A stretch of DNA of 64,000 nucleotides, from contig NZ_CP187555.1 in assembly GCF_049860805.1 (NCBI RefSeq), positions 1,488,001 to 1,552,000 on the forward strand, given 5' to 3'. Positions within the stretch are counted from its first letter, which is position 1; every line of letters starts with the position of its first letter. Shown one piece after another: positions 8,620 to 16,997 of this stretch. Under the pieces are notes generated by a model. That model had not been told where the DNA came from, ran no database searches, and was given only the letters and a program-made list of their open reading frames with translations. Source of the DNA: Parabacteroides sp900760525. GTDB taxonomy: Bacteria; Bacteroidota; Bacteroidia; Bacteroidales; Tannerellaceae. A program made the translations under genes and the position numbers.

Positions 8620-10680
8620 TTACTTTTCGATTCGTATACGTGCATCTACGGCAAACAGTCCGCGCTCGGTTGCAACAAGCGGATTGATATCCATCTCCTT
8701 GATTTCGGATGCGAAACGGAGCAGCGTGGACAGGCGAACGATGATATCCGCATATTGCTGTTCGTCTACTCCCCGCTGACCGCGTGTACCTTTTATAATA
8801 GGATAACCGCGGAGGGAACGGATCATGGAATAGGTTTCGTCGTACGACAAAGGCGACAAGCCATAAGACACGTCTTTCAGTACTTCAACGAAAATACCTC
8901 CTAAGCCGCAGAACACGACATGGCCGAAACGATCCTCGTACTTGGCTCCCAAAAACAACTCCTGCCCTTTCAACATCGGCTGGACCATGACGGCTGTCAC
9001 ATCCGGCAAACGCATCATCCGCTCATATTCGAAAATCAGATGTTCTTCACTTCGGATATTCAGGGCGACACCGCCCATATCGCTCTTATGTATCGGACCG
9101 ACTACTTTTGCAACTACCGGGAACTTCACTCTTTTGGCGAAGGCGACCAGTTCGTCGCGGTCGGTCGATGTAAACTCTTCCACCAAGGGTATCTGGGCCG
9201 CTTTCAGCAAGGTACGGACTTCTTCGGGATTCAGATAGCCGCTTCCGGGCAAGCGGTCGATAATACGACGGACTTCGGGAACGTCAACACCATACAGCTG
9301 GATATCCGTGCTCATAGGCTTCGGCGTGTTGATTACACGCGAGAGGGCCGTACCCAACGTCACCTCGTCCGAAAAGTTCACATGCCCTTTCTTCACGAAG
9401 CTTTTTACTTCCGGACCGGCTGTTACGATGGATGGCAATACCGGGAAAATCGGTTTCTTGCATTCTTCCATTTTCTTATGAAGCACTTCGTAGGTGTCGT
9501 ATAGCTTTACCAATCCCGGACTACCGAAGATAACCATCATCAGGTCGATATCTTCAAAACGGTTTTCACAGAAATCGATGGCGGTAGCCAGGTGTTCGGG
9601 CGTACCCGTACCGATAATATCTATCGGATTGCCGACGGCAGCTCCCGGATAGAGTTTGGATTTCAATTCTGCGGCAAGCGGACCGTCCAGCTTGGGCACG
9701 TTCAGGCGTCCCTTTTCCAGTGCATCCGCCAACATAACGGCAGGGCCGCCGGCATGTGTGATAATCGCACAGTTCTTACCTTTCACTTCTTTCAAAGTAA
9801 AGATACTGGCAACAGTCGTCAATTCTTCACGGCTGAAGCAACGCACGATACCTGCCTTACGGAACAGAGCTTCCACTGCCGAGTCCGAGCTGGCGATCGC
9901 TCCCGTATGAGAAGATGCGGCACGCTTGCCGACATCCGTGCTGCCAGCTTTGATGGCCGCAATATGGCAACCCTTGCGAATCAGCGAAGAAGCATGGTAA
10001 AGGAGTTTATCGGGATTCTTGATCTGCTCGATATAGAGCATCTTTATTTTGGAGTCGAGGACCGGGTCGAAGTTGCGGTCCATATATTCGATCACTTCTT
10101 CCACGCCGATCTGCTTGGAATTGCCGACAGACCAGACAGAAGAAAAACGAAGGCCTTTTGTCAATGCAGACTCGATAATGAAAAGCGCCGTACCACCGGA
10201 ACTGGACACGAAATCGACACCGTCGGCATGGAATTCGGGAATCGGCTGGGTAAAGACACCATGATAATGCATATTCATCAAACCGATGCAGTTCGGGCCG
10301 ATCAATGAAGCACCTGCTTCGTTAATACTTTTCAGCATCTGTTCTTCCAGTATCGCTCCTTCATGCGTTTCTTCTCCGAAGCCGGCCGAAATAACGATGA
10401 ATGCTTTTACATTTTTCTGTTTGGCAAGCACATCCACCGCTTCCGGGCAGGCCGGACCGGGGATAGAGATGATTGCCAGTTCCGTTTCCGGGATATCATG
10501 CACCGAGTGATAGGATTTCAGACCCTGCACATCGTCTTCTTTGGCATTTACGACATACAGTTCGCCTTTATACTTTCCGTCCAGTAGATTACGTACCAAA
10601 CGGCCACCCGGTTTATGCACATTATTGGATCCTCCCACCACTACGATGCTCTGAGGATTAATTAATTCTCGGTTAATCAT
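8620..10680 (-). CDS. ADP-forming acetyl-CoA (acyl-CoA) synthetase
   Basis: 686 residues from the ATG at 10680; an in-frame TTG at 10704 would add eight residues but overlaps an inverted repeat, so ATG is preferred. This is a single-chain alpha-beta fusion. The CoA-binding Rossmann domain comes first (SIVVVGGSNNVHKPGGRLV), then the ligase domain with the conserved phosphohistidine loop ASSHTGAIASSDSAVEA, then an ATP-grasp domain (VAKVVGPIHKSDMGGVALN and a DINPL motif near the end). The enzyme converts acetyl-CoA, ADP and phosphate to acetate, CoA and ATP, so it conserves energy during fermentation. Its neighbour ppdK is also a phosphate-linked energy enzyme; they have separate terminators. 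Confidence 0.93.
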   Translation of the reverse strand: MINRELINPQSIVVVGGSNNVHKPGGRLVRNLLDGKYKGELYVVNAKEDDVQGLKSYHSVHDIPETELAIISIPGPACPEAVDVLAKQKNVKAFIVISAGFGEETHEGAILEEQMLKSINEAGASLIGPNCIGLMNMHYHGVFTQPIPEFHADGVDFVSSSGGTALFIIESALTKGLRFSSVWSVGNSKQIGVEEVIEYMDRNFDPVLDSKIKMLYIEQIKNPDKLLYHASSLIRKGCHIAAIKAGSTDVGKRAASSHTGAIASSDSAVEALFRKAGIVRCFSREELTTVASIFTLKEVKGKNCAIITHAGGPAVMLADALEKGRLNVPKLDGPLAAELKSKLYPGAAVGNPIDIIGTGTPEHLATAIDFCENRFEDIDLMMVIFGSPGLVKLYDTYEVLHKKMEECKKPIFPVLPSIVTAGPEVKSFVKKGHVNFSDEVTLGTALSRVINTPKPMSTDIQLYGVDVPEVRRIIDRLPGSGYLNPEEVRTLLKAAQIPLVEEFTSTDRDELVAFAKRVKFPVVAKVVGPIHKSDMGGVALNIRSEEHLIFEYERMMRLPDVTAVMVQPMLKGQELFLGAKYEDRFGHVVFCGLGGIFVEVLKDVSYGLSPLSYDETYSMIRSLRGYPIIKGTRGQRGVDEQQYADIIVRLSTLLRFASEIKEMDINPLVATERGLFAVDARIRIEK

Positions 10681-10699
10681 GACATTTTGATTGATTTGG

Positions 10700-10748
10700 T
10701 TCAATGAATGGGAACAAATATAGTTTATTTCTCCGTTTATTCATTGAA
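10700..10748 (-). promoter_or_regulatory. Promoter framed by an inverted repeat (possible operator)
   Basis: Minus-strand -7 box TATATTTG (10715-10722) lies between TTCAATGAAT (10700-10709) and its exact reverse complement ATTCATTGAA (10739-10748). One arm falls at the expected transcription start and the other near -33, as expected for a repressor or activator site. The protein that would bind is unknown. Confidence 0.45.
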
Positions 10749-10759
10749 TCCGGGGTAAA

Positions 10760-11533
10760 TTATTTACATTTTGCACACTCGTCCACTAACCACCCGCACC
10801 AGGCATCCATCCCCGTACCCTTTGTCGCAGACACTTCGAATATTTGCAAGTGGTGGTTTACCTTCAAAGCATTATTCCGCAGCGTCTCCACATCCGTGTT
10901 CAGATAGGGAGCCAGATCGATCTTATTGATCACGCAGATATCCGCTTCGAGGAAGATGTGGGGATATTTCAACGGCTTGTCGTCTCCCTCGGTGGTACTG
11001 ACGATCACGACTTTCTTCGCCTCTCCCAGATCGAACATGGCGGGACAGACAAGGTTACCGACATTCTCCACAAAAAGGATAGTGCCGTCAGAGGGATTCA
11101 GATGCTTGACGGCATGATTCACCATATCGGCCTCCAGATGGCAACCGGTTCCGGTATTGACCTGGAAAACGGGGACATTTAGAGCGGCAATGCGGTCGGC
11201 ATCGTTCGAGGTCTGCTGGTCTCCTTCGATAACACAGATTTGCAAGGGCAGTTCGCCGGCCTCACCTGAGGTCAACCGGCGTATCGTTTCTTCCAGCAGA
11301 GTCGTCTTGCCGGAGCCGGGCGAACTCATCAGATTGAGGCAGAAAATATGTTTCGCCTCGAAATAGCCCCTGTTACGTTCGGCCAGCAGATTATTGCGCT
11401 GGAGAATATCCTGTTCCAGCGTTATTACTTTTCCATCATCGTGATGATGGCGATGTTCATGTCCGTGATCGTGTTCATGGTCATGATGGTGATCGTGATG
11501 ATGATGCTCTCCGCATCCGCAAGTTCCACACAT
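10760..11533 (-). CDS. hypB: Hydrogenase nickel-insertion GTPase HypB
   Basis: 257 residues. The N-terminus has the CxxCGC metal site (MCGTCGCGE) followed by a His/Asp-rich stretch (about residues 10-32) that stores or binds nickel. The SIMIBI GTPase domain has the P-loop SSPGSGKTTLLEE, EGDQQTSNDADRI, the GxGCHLEADM switch and NKIDLAP. HypB delivers Ni to the large-subunit precursor together with HypA. It is the last gene of the minus-strand hypF-hypA-hypB group, 14 bases after hypA. Confidence 0.97.
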   Translation of the reverse strand: MCGTCGCGEHHHHDHHHDHEHDHGHEHRHHHDDGKVITLEQDILQRNNLLAERNRGYFEAKHIFCLNLMSSPGSGKTTLLEETIRRLTSGEAGELPLQICVIEGDQQTSNDADRIAALNVPVFQVNTGTGCHLEADMVNHAVKHLNPSDGTILFVENVGNLVCPAMFDLGEAKKVVIVSTTEGDDKPLKYPHIFLEADICVINKIDLAPYLNTDVETLRNNALKVNHHLQIFEVSATKGTGMDAWCGWLVDECAKCK

Positions 11534-11547
11534 AAGCGTTTGTCTTT

Positions 11548-11889
11548 TTATTTTATAACAATTGATTTAATCCGAAGTTCCCGCCCCTTTGTGATATTTA
11601 CCAAATACGAACCGCAACTGGGGCAAGGAGAGAACAAATTACTTACGGGAAAGACTGTTTCGCAATCGCTGCACTGCCCTTCCCCATCTATATAGTGACG
11701 GATTATCTTTGCTTTTTCGAGCAAAGTGCCTTTCACTGCGCTTTCCATCGCGAACTCCAATGTTTGCAACTCCACTCCGGCAAGGCGTCCGATCTCGAGC
11801 TCCACTTCTTCTATTTGCGAAGAATGGTGCTCTCGAGCTTGCTTTTCGGACAACTGAACGATACTTTGAGCAATAGATAATTCGTGCAT
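11548..11889 (-). CDS. hypA: Hydrogenase nickel-incorporation protein HypA
   Basis: 113 residues from the ATG at 11887-11889. The open frame runs 21 codons further upstream, but HypA needs His2 (MHELSIAQS) for nickel binding, so the internal ATG is the true start. The C-terminal half has the zinc site CSDC near 73-76 and CPSCGS near 89-94. It works with HypB in nickel delivery to the hydrogenase large subunit. Between its start and the hypF stop lies a block of three 22-bp repeats. Confidence 0.95.
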   Translation of the reverse strand: MHELSIAQSIVQLSEKQAREHHSSQIEEVELEIGRLAGVELQTLEFAMESAVKGTLLEKAKIIRHYIDGEGQCSDCETVFPVSNLFSPCPSCGSYLVNITKGRELRIKSIVIK

Positions 11890-11932
11890 AACCAGTTTCT
11901 TTATAACAATAGGGTTTACCAGATTCCCATAC

Positions 11933-11998
11933 CTATGAGTATTTATTCTCATGCCTGTGAGAAAATATTCTCATGCTTGTGAGTATTTATTCTCACGC
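11933..11998. repeat. Three tandem 22-bp palindromic repeats in the hypF-hypA junction
   Basis: Units occupy 11933-11954, 11955-11976 and 11977-11998 with no spacer; a degenerate fourth (CTGCGAGAAGCGTGAG) follows. Each contains TGAG, eight A/T-rich bases, then TTCTCA or a close variant, so each is itself a short inverted repeat. The block overlaps the last codon and stop of hypF. A 22-bp period equals about two helix turns, as in arrays of protein-binding sites. Direct repeats with no spacers rule out CRISPR. Confidence 0.75.
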
Positions 11999-14311
11999 CT
12001 GCGAGAAGCGTGAGAAAATTAAGTCCTGTGCATCAACGCCTTGCAAAGACGCAGCAATTGCCAGTTGCCCGACCGCCACACCCCCGTCGTTGCAGGGGAT
12101 ACGCCCCGGCACGAACAGAGGGATACCGTCTTCGGCAAACAGACGTTGCAACTGTTCCGTCAGGCGTCTGTTCTGGAAACAGCCGCCGGAGATCACGACT
12201 TTGTTCGCTCCGGTCTGCATCCTGGATAGCTTAGCCTTCTCCACCAGTAACCATGCCAACGTATTATGGAAGCGGGCGGATATCCCGGCTACCGGAACGC
12301 CAGCAGCCAGATCCTCTAATATTCCTTTCAATACGGGACGCATGGAAATAGTCTCCCCTACTATTATAACAGGATAATGGCTTTGATGTTCATCGGAAGC
12401 CAGTTGTTCCAGCTTAACGGGGGCTTCTGCCTGATGGGTGGAGAGATCGCAGACACCCAGCAAGGACGCGACGGCATCGAACAGGCGGCCTGCGCTGGAT
12501 GTGTAGGGAGTGTTAATCCCTTTCTCCATCATCTTCAGAAGCATTTGTATCTTCGTTTCTCCCACCCGTTCTTTGAAACCGGCAGGAAAGGATATCTCAT
12601 CTCCGAAATAATGCCACAGGCAGGCAACCGCCATACGCCAGGGCTCGGTCGAAGCCTTATCGCCTCCGGGAAGGGGCATATATTCCAGATGCGAAAGCCG
12701 CTTGTACTCCCGGCGGTCGCAAAAGAAAATCTCGCCTCCCCAGGCTTTGCCGTCGTCACCCAGTCCCGTTCCGTCTAAGACAAGCGCGATTACCGGTTCG
12801 TCCAACCCGTATTCCAGCATACAGGCCACGGCATGGGCGTGGTGATGTTGCACGCGCAACAGAGGGAGATACAGGTCAGAAGCATAACGCTCCGCCTCAC
12901 GGGAGGAAAGATAGTCGGGATGCAGGTCGCAAACCAGGCGGGAGGGCCGGAAACGGAAAAGATGCTGGAAGCGTTGCAGCGACTCCTTATAAAACTGATA
13001 CGTCTCCCAGTTCTTCAGGTCGCCGATGTACTGGCTTTGCAGAATCGTTTCCCCCTTTCCTATGGCAAACGTATTTACCTTTTCGACTCCGAAAGCCATT
13101 ATGCCTTCGACCGGAACATCCGCGAAGAACGGCTCCGGCACATATCCCCGCGAACGGCGTATCAGGCAGGGTTGCCCGCCACAGACCTGCAGCACGGAGT
13201 CGTCCACCCGGTTATGGATATCCCGGTTATGGTGGAGCAGAAGGGAGACTTTGCCGGCCAGTTGCTTTTCCGCCTCTTCGGGGGTTATGGCAATAGGGTA
13301 TTCGCTAAGATTACCGCTCGTCATGACAAGAGCAGATGTCTCTAACTGCTCGAACCAATCGGAATGGACCGGCATATAAGGGAGCATACAGCCCAATGTC
13401 TCCATCCCCGGATTGACAGACGGGGCCAACGGCCGGAGTTGTTTCAGCAACACGATCGGGCGGCGCCAGGAAAGCAAAGATTCTTCCTCCGCCTGATTCA
13501 GGGAAGCATACCGGCGGACGCTCTCTATGTCTCGAAACAGTACGGCAAAAGGCTTGCCATCCCGCTGCTTGATCTCCCGGAGACGGGAAACCGCCTTCTC
13601 GCTTGTCGCATCGCAAACCAGGTGGTAGCCTCCTATCCCTTTCGCGGCAATCACCCCGCCTTCACGAAGCAGACGGGATGAGAGCGTGAGTAGCTCTGCA
13701 TAGTCGGTAATCATTGCCTTATTATATAATGTATAGTAAGACGGCCCGCAATGGTTACAGGCAACAGGCTCGGCATGGAAGCGCCGATCGTTGACCGTCG
13801 TGTATTCTTTCCGGCAGTCCGGACACATCGGGAAAGCCGACATAGTCGTCTGGCTCCTGTCATAAGGCAGGTCACGAATGATGGAAAAGCGTGGTCCGCA
13901 ATGTGTGCAATTGATGAAAGGGTATTGCAGGCGGTGGGGTTGCACCTTCCGGTCGCACAGGCATTCGGGACAAACGGCGATATCGGGCGCGACCTGTGTC
14001 ACCTCGTCAGATTCCGAGCGACTGGGGGTGATGCGGAAGTCGGTGTATGGATTCTTTGCCTCTGCCCTTTCCGAAACGATTATCCGGTGGATGGAGGCCA
14101 CCGGTGGGTGCTCACGGCGGATACGTTGAATAAAGAGTTCGCGTTGTCCAGGTGGAAGGACGGCGCGGATGCAGACCCCGTTATTCCGGTTGTCCACCTC
14201 TCCGCAAATCCCCATTTCGCTGGCAATGCGGTAGATAAACGGACGGAAGCCCACTCCCTGTACTAACCCTTGGACGGTAAGGACCGTTATAACAACTTCC
14301 TCCTCTTTCAT
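11993..14311 (-). CDS. hypF: Carbamoyltransferase HypF
   Basis: 772 residues, normal for the family. Domains in order: acylphosphatase (VQGLVQGVGFRPFIYR near 9-24), two zinc fingers (CPECLCDRKVQ with CTHCGPRFS, and CPDCRKEY with CNHCGPSYY, about 110-195), a YrdC-like nucleotide domain (about 205-390) and a C-terminal Kae1-like carbamoyltransferase domain (HHHAHAVACMLEYG, VLDGTGLGDDG, VISGGCFQNRRLTEQL). HypF makes the carbamoyl group that HypE dehydrates into the cyanide ligands of the NiFe site. It is the first gene of the minus-strand operon, transcribed away from hypC. Confidence 0.97.
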   Translation of the reverse strand: MKEEEVVITVLTVQGLVQGVGFRPFIYRIASEMGICGEVDNRNNGVCIRAVLPPGQRELFIQRIRREHPPVASIHRIIVSERAEAKNPYTDFRITPSRSESDEVTQVAPDIAVCPECLCDRKVQPHRLQYPFINCTHCGPRFSIIRDLPYDRSQTTMSAFPMCPDCRKEYTTVNDRRFHAEPVACNHCGPSYYTLYNKAMITDYAELLTLSSRLLREGGVIAAKGIGGYHLVCDATSEKAVSRLREIKQRDGKPFAVLFRDIESVRRYASLNQAEEESLLSWRRPIVLLKQLRPLAPSVNPGMETLGCMLPYMPVHSDWFEQLETSALVMTSGNLSEYPIAITPEEAEKQLAGKVSLLLHHNRDIHNRVDDSVLQVCGGQPCLIRRSRGYVPEPFFADVPVEGIMAFGVEKVNTFAIGKGETILQSQYIGDLKNWETYQFYKESLQRFQHLFRFRPSRLVCDLHPDYLSSREAERYASDLYLPLLRVQHHHAHAVACMLEYGLDEPVIALVLDGTGLGDDGKAWGGEIFFCDRREYKRLSHLEYMPLPGGDKASTEPWRMAVACLWHYFGDEISFPAGFKERVGETKIQMLLKMMEKGINTPYTSSAGRLFDAVASLLGVCDLSTHQAEAPVKLEQLASDEHQSHYPVIIVGETISMRPVLKGILEDLAAGVPVAGISARFHNTLAWLLVEKAKLSRMQTGANKVVISGGCFQNRRLTEQLQRLFAEDGIPLFVPGRIPCNDGGVAVGQLAIAASLQGVDAQDLIFSRFSQA

Positions 14312-14331
14312 CTTCTTTGTTTACGTTTTGA

Positions 14332-14363
14332 CAAATGTAACCCCTTTTGGAGGAATACGCAAA
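14332..14363 (-). promoter_or_regulatory. hypF operon promoter
   Basis: Minus-strand TTTG (14360-14363), a 20-base spacer and TACATTTG (14332-14339) give a near-ideal Bacteroidetes promoter about 20 bases before the hypF start. Confidence 0.65.
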
Positions 14364-14427
14364 CCTGCCGGATGGCAATTTTCTATAGTGCTTATAAATT
14401 ATATCTATCCGGGAGATAAATAGAAAT

Positions 14428-14470
14428 GTGTGATATCGTACATTTCTTCAGAACATATTGCCTACTTTTG
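14428..14470 (+). promoter_or_regulatory. hypC-hydrogenase operon promoter with an upstream imperfect palindrome
   Basis: TACTTTTG (14463-14470) is a good -7 element 33 bases before hypC. Upstream, TGTGTGATATCGTACA (14428-14443) is an imperfect palindrome centred on GATATC at about the -33 position. It might be a regulator site, for example for a CRP/FNR-like protein, but the half-sites match poorly and no regulator gene is nearby. Confidence 0.4.
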
Positions 14471-14503
14471 AAGTTAGATAAATATAACAAAGATTTTACT
14501 AAT

Positions 14504-14734
14504 ATGTGTCTTGCTATACCGGGAAAAATATTAAGCGTCGATGACTCCATCCCAGAGCTTAAAATGGCCAAAGTGGATTTTAGCGGAATCGTTAAGGATA
14601 TATGTGTCCAGTGGGTCAATGTGTCTATTGGCGACTACGTGCTGGCGCATGCCGGCATGGCCATTTCCGTCGTCAATGCGAAAGAGGCGGAAGAGACGCT
14701 GGAAGACCTGAAGAAATTGACAATCGACTGTTAA
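14504..14734 (+). CDS. hypC: Hydrogenase assembly chaperone HypC
   Basis: 76 residues starting MCLAIPGK; the frame is open 26 codons further upstream but the family requires the N-terminal Met-Cys2, which is the ligand that carries the iron centre. The C-terminal part (YVLAHAGMAISVV) is typical. HypC shuttles Fe(CN)2CO between HypD and the large-subunit precursor. First gene of the plus-strand operon, 22 bases ahead of hypD. Confidence 0.96.
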   Translation: MCLAIPGKILSVDDSIPELKMAKVDFSGIVKDICVQWVNVSIGDYVLAHAGMAISVVNAKEAEETLEDLKKLTIDC

Positions 14735-14756
14735 AGGTAAATAACTGACAACCGGA

Positions 14757-15866
14757 ATGAAATACGTAGACGAATACAGAGATAAAGAGCAAGTCCGTTC
14801 GCTCGTCCGGGCCATCCGGCAGGTGGTGACGCGTCCCTGGCATATCATGGAGATATGCGGGGGGCAGACGCACGCCATCGCCCGTTACCGCCTCGAAGAG
14901 ATGTTGCCCGAGGAGGTGAAGTTGCTTCACGGGCCCGGTTGCCCGGTCTGCGTCACCCCGGCAGGTATCATCGACCGGGCGCTGGAGCTGGCCAAACAAC
15001 CGGATGTCATACTGGCCTCATTCGGCGATATGATGCGCGTACCGGGAAGCCGGGAAGACCTGTTACGGGTCAAGGCGCGCGGGGCGGATGTCCGTATGCT
15101 CTATTCGCCGCTCGATGCCGTCGCTCTGGCGGCCGGCCATCCGGACAAGAAGGTCGTATTCTTTGCAATCGGCTTCGAGACGACTGCTCCCGTACACATG
15201 ATAGCATTAAAAGAGGCCATGCGGCAGGGGTTGGATAACTTCTTCCTGCTAACATCCCTGTTCACGGTTCCGCCCGCCATAGAAGCGATCCTGTCCGACC
15301 CCGAATCGCGTGTCGACGGCTTCTTGACGGCAGGACACGTCTGCGCCATTACCGGAAACGAGGCCTATCATCCCCTGGCTACCCGATATAAGACACCGAT
15401 GGTCGTGACGGGATTCGAACCAGCCGACCTGCTTTCAGGCATTTACCGTTGCCTGCTCCAACTGGAAGCGGGCACATATAAGGTAGAGAACGCCTATAAA
15501 CGCGCCGTTCCAGAAGAAGGGAACCCGGCAGCCCGCACCCTGATGGGGGAAATGTTGGAACTCTGCGACCAGGAGTGGCGGGGCATCGGTGTCATTCCGC
15601 AAAGCGGGATGCGGCTGAAAGCGGGATTCGCACGGCAAGACGCTTCATGTCTTCTCCCTGCGCCTGATGCAAGTAAGGGGCAGGGAGAAGACAATCCCGC
15701 TCCGAGCGCAGGAAAAGACCGGTGTATCGCCGGCGACATCATGCGCGGGACGAAACAAACAAAAGACTGCCCCTTCTTTGGAACCCGTTGCACTCCGGAT
15801 CACCCGGCCGGCGCACCGATGGTATCATCCGAAGGCGTATGTGCGGCTTATTACAGATACAAATAA
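14757..15866 (+). CDS. hypD: Hydrogenase maturation iron-sulfur protein HypD
   Basis: 369 residues. Conserved HypD motifs are present: MEICGGQTHAIARY near 31-44, LHGPGCPVCVTP near 60-71, a FETTAPVHM region near 143-151 and TAGHVCAITG near 196-205. C-terminal cysteines (CPFFGTRCTP and VCAAYYRY) coordinate the [4Fe-4S] cluster. HypD is the scaffold where the CN and CO ligands are fitted to iron. A roughly 25-residue loop before the C-terminal cysteines (about 300-325) looks like a lineage-specific insert. Nine bases separate it from hypE. Confidence 0.97.
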   Translation: MKYVDEYRDKEQVRSLVRAIRQVVTRPWHIMEICGGQTHAIARYRLEEMLPEEVKLLHGPGCPVCVTPAGIIDRALELAKQPDVILASFGDMMRVPGSREDLLRVKARGADVRMLYSPLDAVALAAGHPDKKVVFFAIGFETTAPVHMIALKEAMRQGLDNFFLLTSLFTVPPAIEAILSDPESRVDGFLTAGHVCAITGNEAYHPLATRYKTPMVVTGFEPADLLSGIYRCLLQLEAGTYKVENAYKRAVPEEGNPAARTLMGEMLELCDQEWRGIGVIPQSGMRLKAGFARQDASCLLPAPDASKGQGEDNPAPSAGKDRCIAGDIMRGTKQTKDCPFFGTRCTPDHPAGAPMVSSEGVCAAYYRYK

Positions 15867-15875
15867 GATAACGAT

Positions 15876-16916
15876 ATGATAACACCCAATTGCCCCATCC
15901 CCTTTCCCGGTTCCGACTGCGTGCTGCTGGCACACGGCGGCGGCGGACGGCTCACACACGAACTTATCGGCAGCATCTTCTATCCCGCTTTCCGCAATCC
16001 CTTGTTGGAACAGGACCACGACGGATGTGTCTTCCCGGTGGAATCCGGACGGATGGCCTGTTCGACCGATTCGTTCGTGGTCGATCCGATCTTCTTTCCC
16101 GGCGGCGACATAGGCGACTTGGCGGTCAACGGGACCGTGAACGATCTCGCTTGCTGTGGCGCCCGACCGCTATACCTGACAGCCGGGTTCATTCTCGAAG
16201 AGGGGTTGCCCCTTGCCGACCTCCGGCGCATTGCCGGGTCGATGAAAGCGGCTGCCGACCGTGCCGGGGTACAGATTGTCGCCGGCGATACGAAAGTCGT
16301 CGGGCGGGGCAAATGCGACAAGCTGTTTATCAACACAAGCGGTATCGGCGTTGTTCCCGAAGGGGTCCGCATCGCTCCCGACAGGGCGCAGCCCGGTGAT
16401 GTGGTGATCTGCAGCGGACCGATCGGCGTTCATGGCATCACGATCCTCTCTGCCCGTGAGAGCTTAGGTTTTGAAACCAATCTGGAAAGCGACACTGCCT
16501 CGTTAAACAATATGATTGGCCGGTTGTTGGAACAGATAGAGGAAGTCCATGTCCTACGCGATCCGACACGAGGCGGTATAAGCGGCACGTTGAACGAGAT
16601 TGCACAGGCTGCCGGCGTCGAGATCGTCCTGGATGAAGCATCACTCCCTATTCCCGATGCCGTGCGCGGTGCTTCGGAGATCCTGGGGCTCGATCCGCTC
16701 TATATCGCCAACGAAGGATTGGTGCTGGTGATCCTGCCGGAAGAAAAGGCGGAACAGGCACTTTCCATTATGCAAAACTGTCCGGAAGGGAAGAATGCCA
16801 CTATCATCGGCCGTATTCCGGAAAAGGGCAATGCTTTCGTTAAAATGAAAACGTTATATGGGAACTACCGGATTATCGATATGCTCAGTGGAGAGCAGTT
16901 ACCGAGGATCTGCTGA
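15876..16916 (+). CDS. hypE: Hydrogenase maturation protein HypE (carbamoyl dehydratase)
   Basis: 346 residues of the AIR-synthase/ThiL fold. The N-terminal part has LLAHGGGGRLTHELI and STDSFVVDP, and the ATP-binding loop DLAVNGTVNDLACCGARP follows. The chain ends in PRIC: the family's C-terminal cysteine, which receives carbamoyl from HypF and is dehydrated to thiocyanate. The last residue being that cysteine confirms an intact 3' end. An 81-base gap with small GC-rich hairpins separates it from the structural genes. Confidence 0.97.
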   Translation: MITPNCPIPFPGSDCVLLAHGGGGRLTHELIGSIFYPAFRNPLLEQDHDGCVFPVESGRMACSTDSFVVDPIFFPGGDIGDLAVNGTVNDLACCGARPLYLTAGFILEEGLPLADLRRIAGSMKAAADRAGVQIVAGDTKVVGRGKCDKLFINTSGIGVVPEGVRIAPDRAQPGDVVICSGPIGVHGITILSARESLGFETNLESDTASLNNMIGRLLEQIEEVHVLRDPTRGGISGTLNEIAQAAGVEIVLDEASLPIPDAVRGASEILGLDPLYIANEGLVLVILPEEKAEQALSIMQNCPEGKNATIIGRIPEKGNAFVKMKTLYGNYRIIDMLSGEQLPRIC

Positions 16917-16997
16917 CAAGCCCTTCCGTAAGGGGCGACCTCACCGGTAAGGACGGAGTGACCTCCGAAATATGAATCATCTATAATTGACTAAGAT

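Noticed and set aside
11890..11952. Upstream extension of hypA
   Set aside because: His2 after the initiator Met is required for nickel binding, so the internal ATG at 11889 is the start; the extension runs into the 22-bp repeats.
11933..11998. CRISPR array
   Set aside because: Units are directly adjacent with no spacers and there are no cas genes.
14426..14503. Upstream extension of hypC
   Set aside because: HypC must begin Met-Cys; the extension includes the promoter -7 box.
16917..16997. Regulatory RNA between hypE and the hydrogenase small subunit
   Set aside because: Only small GC hairpins (CCTT-CCGT-AAGG and similar); nothing matches a known element, and the operon probably reads through.
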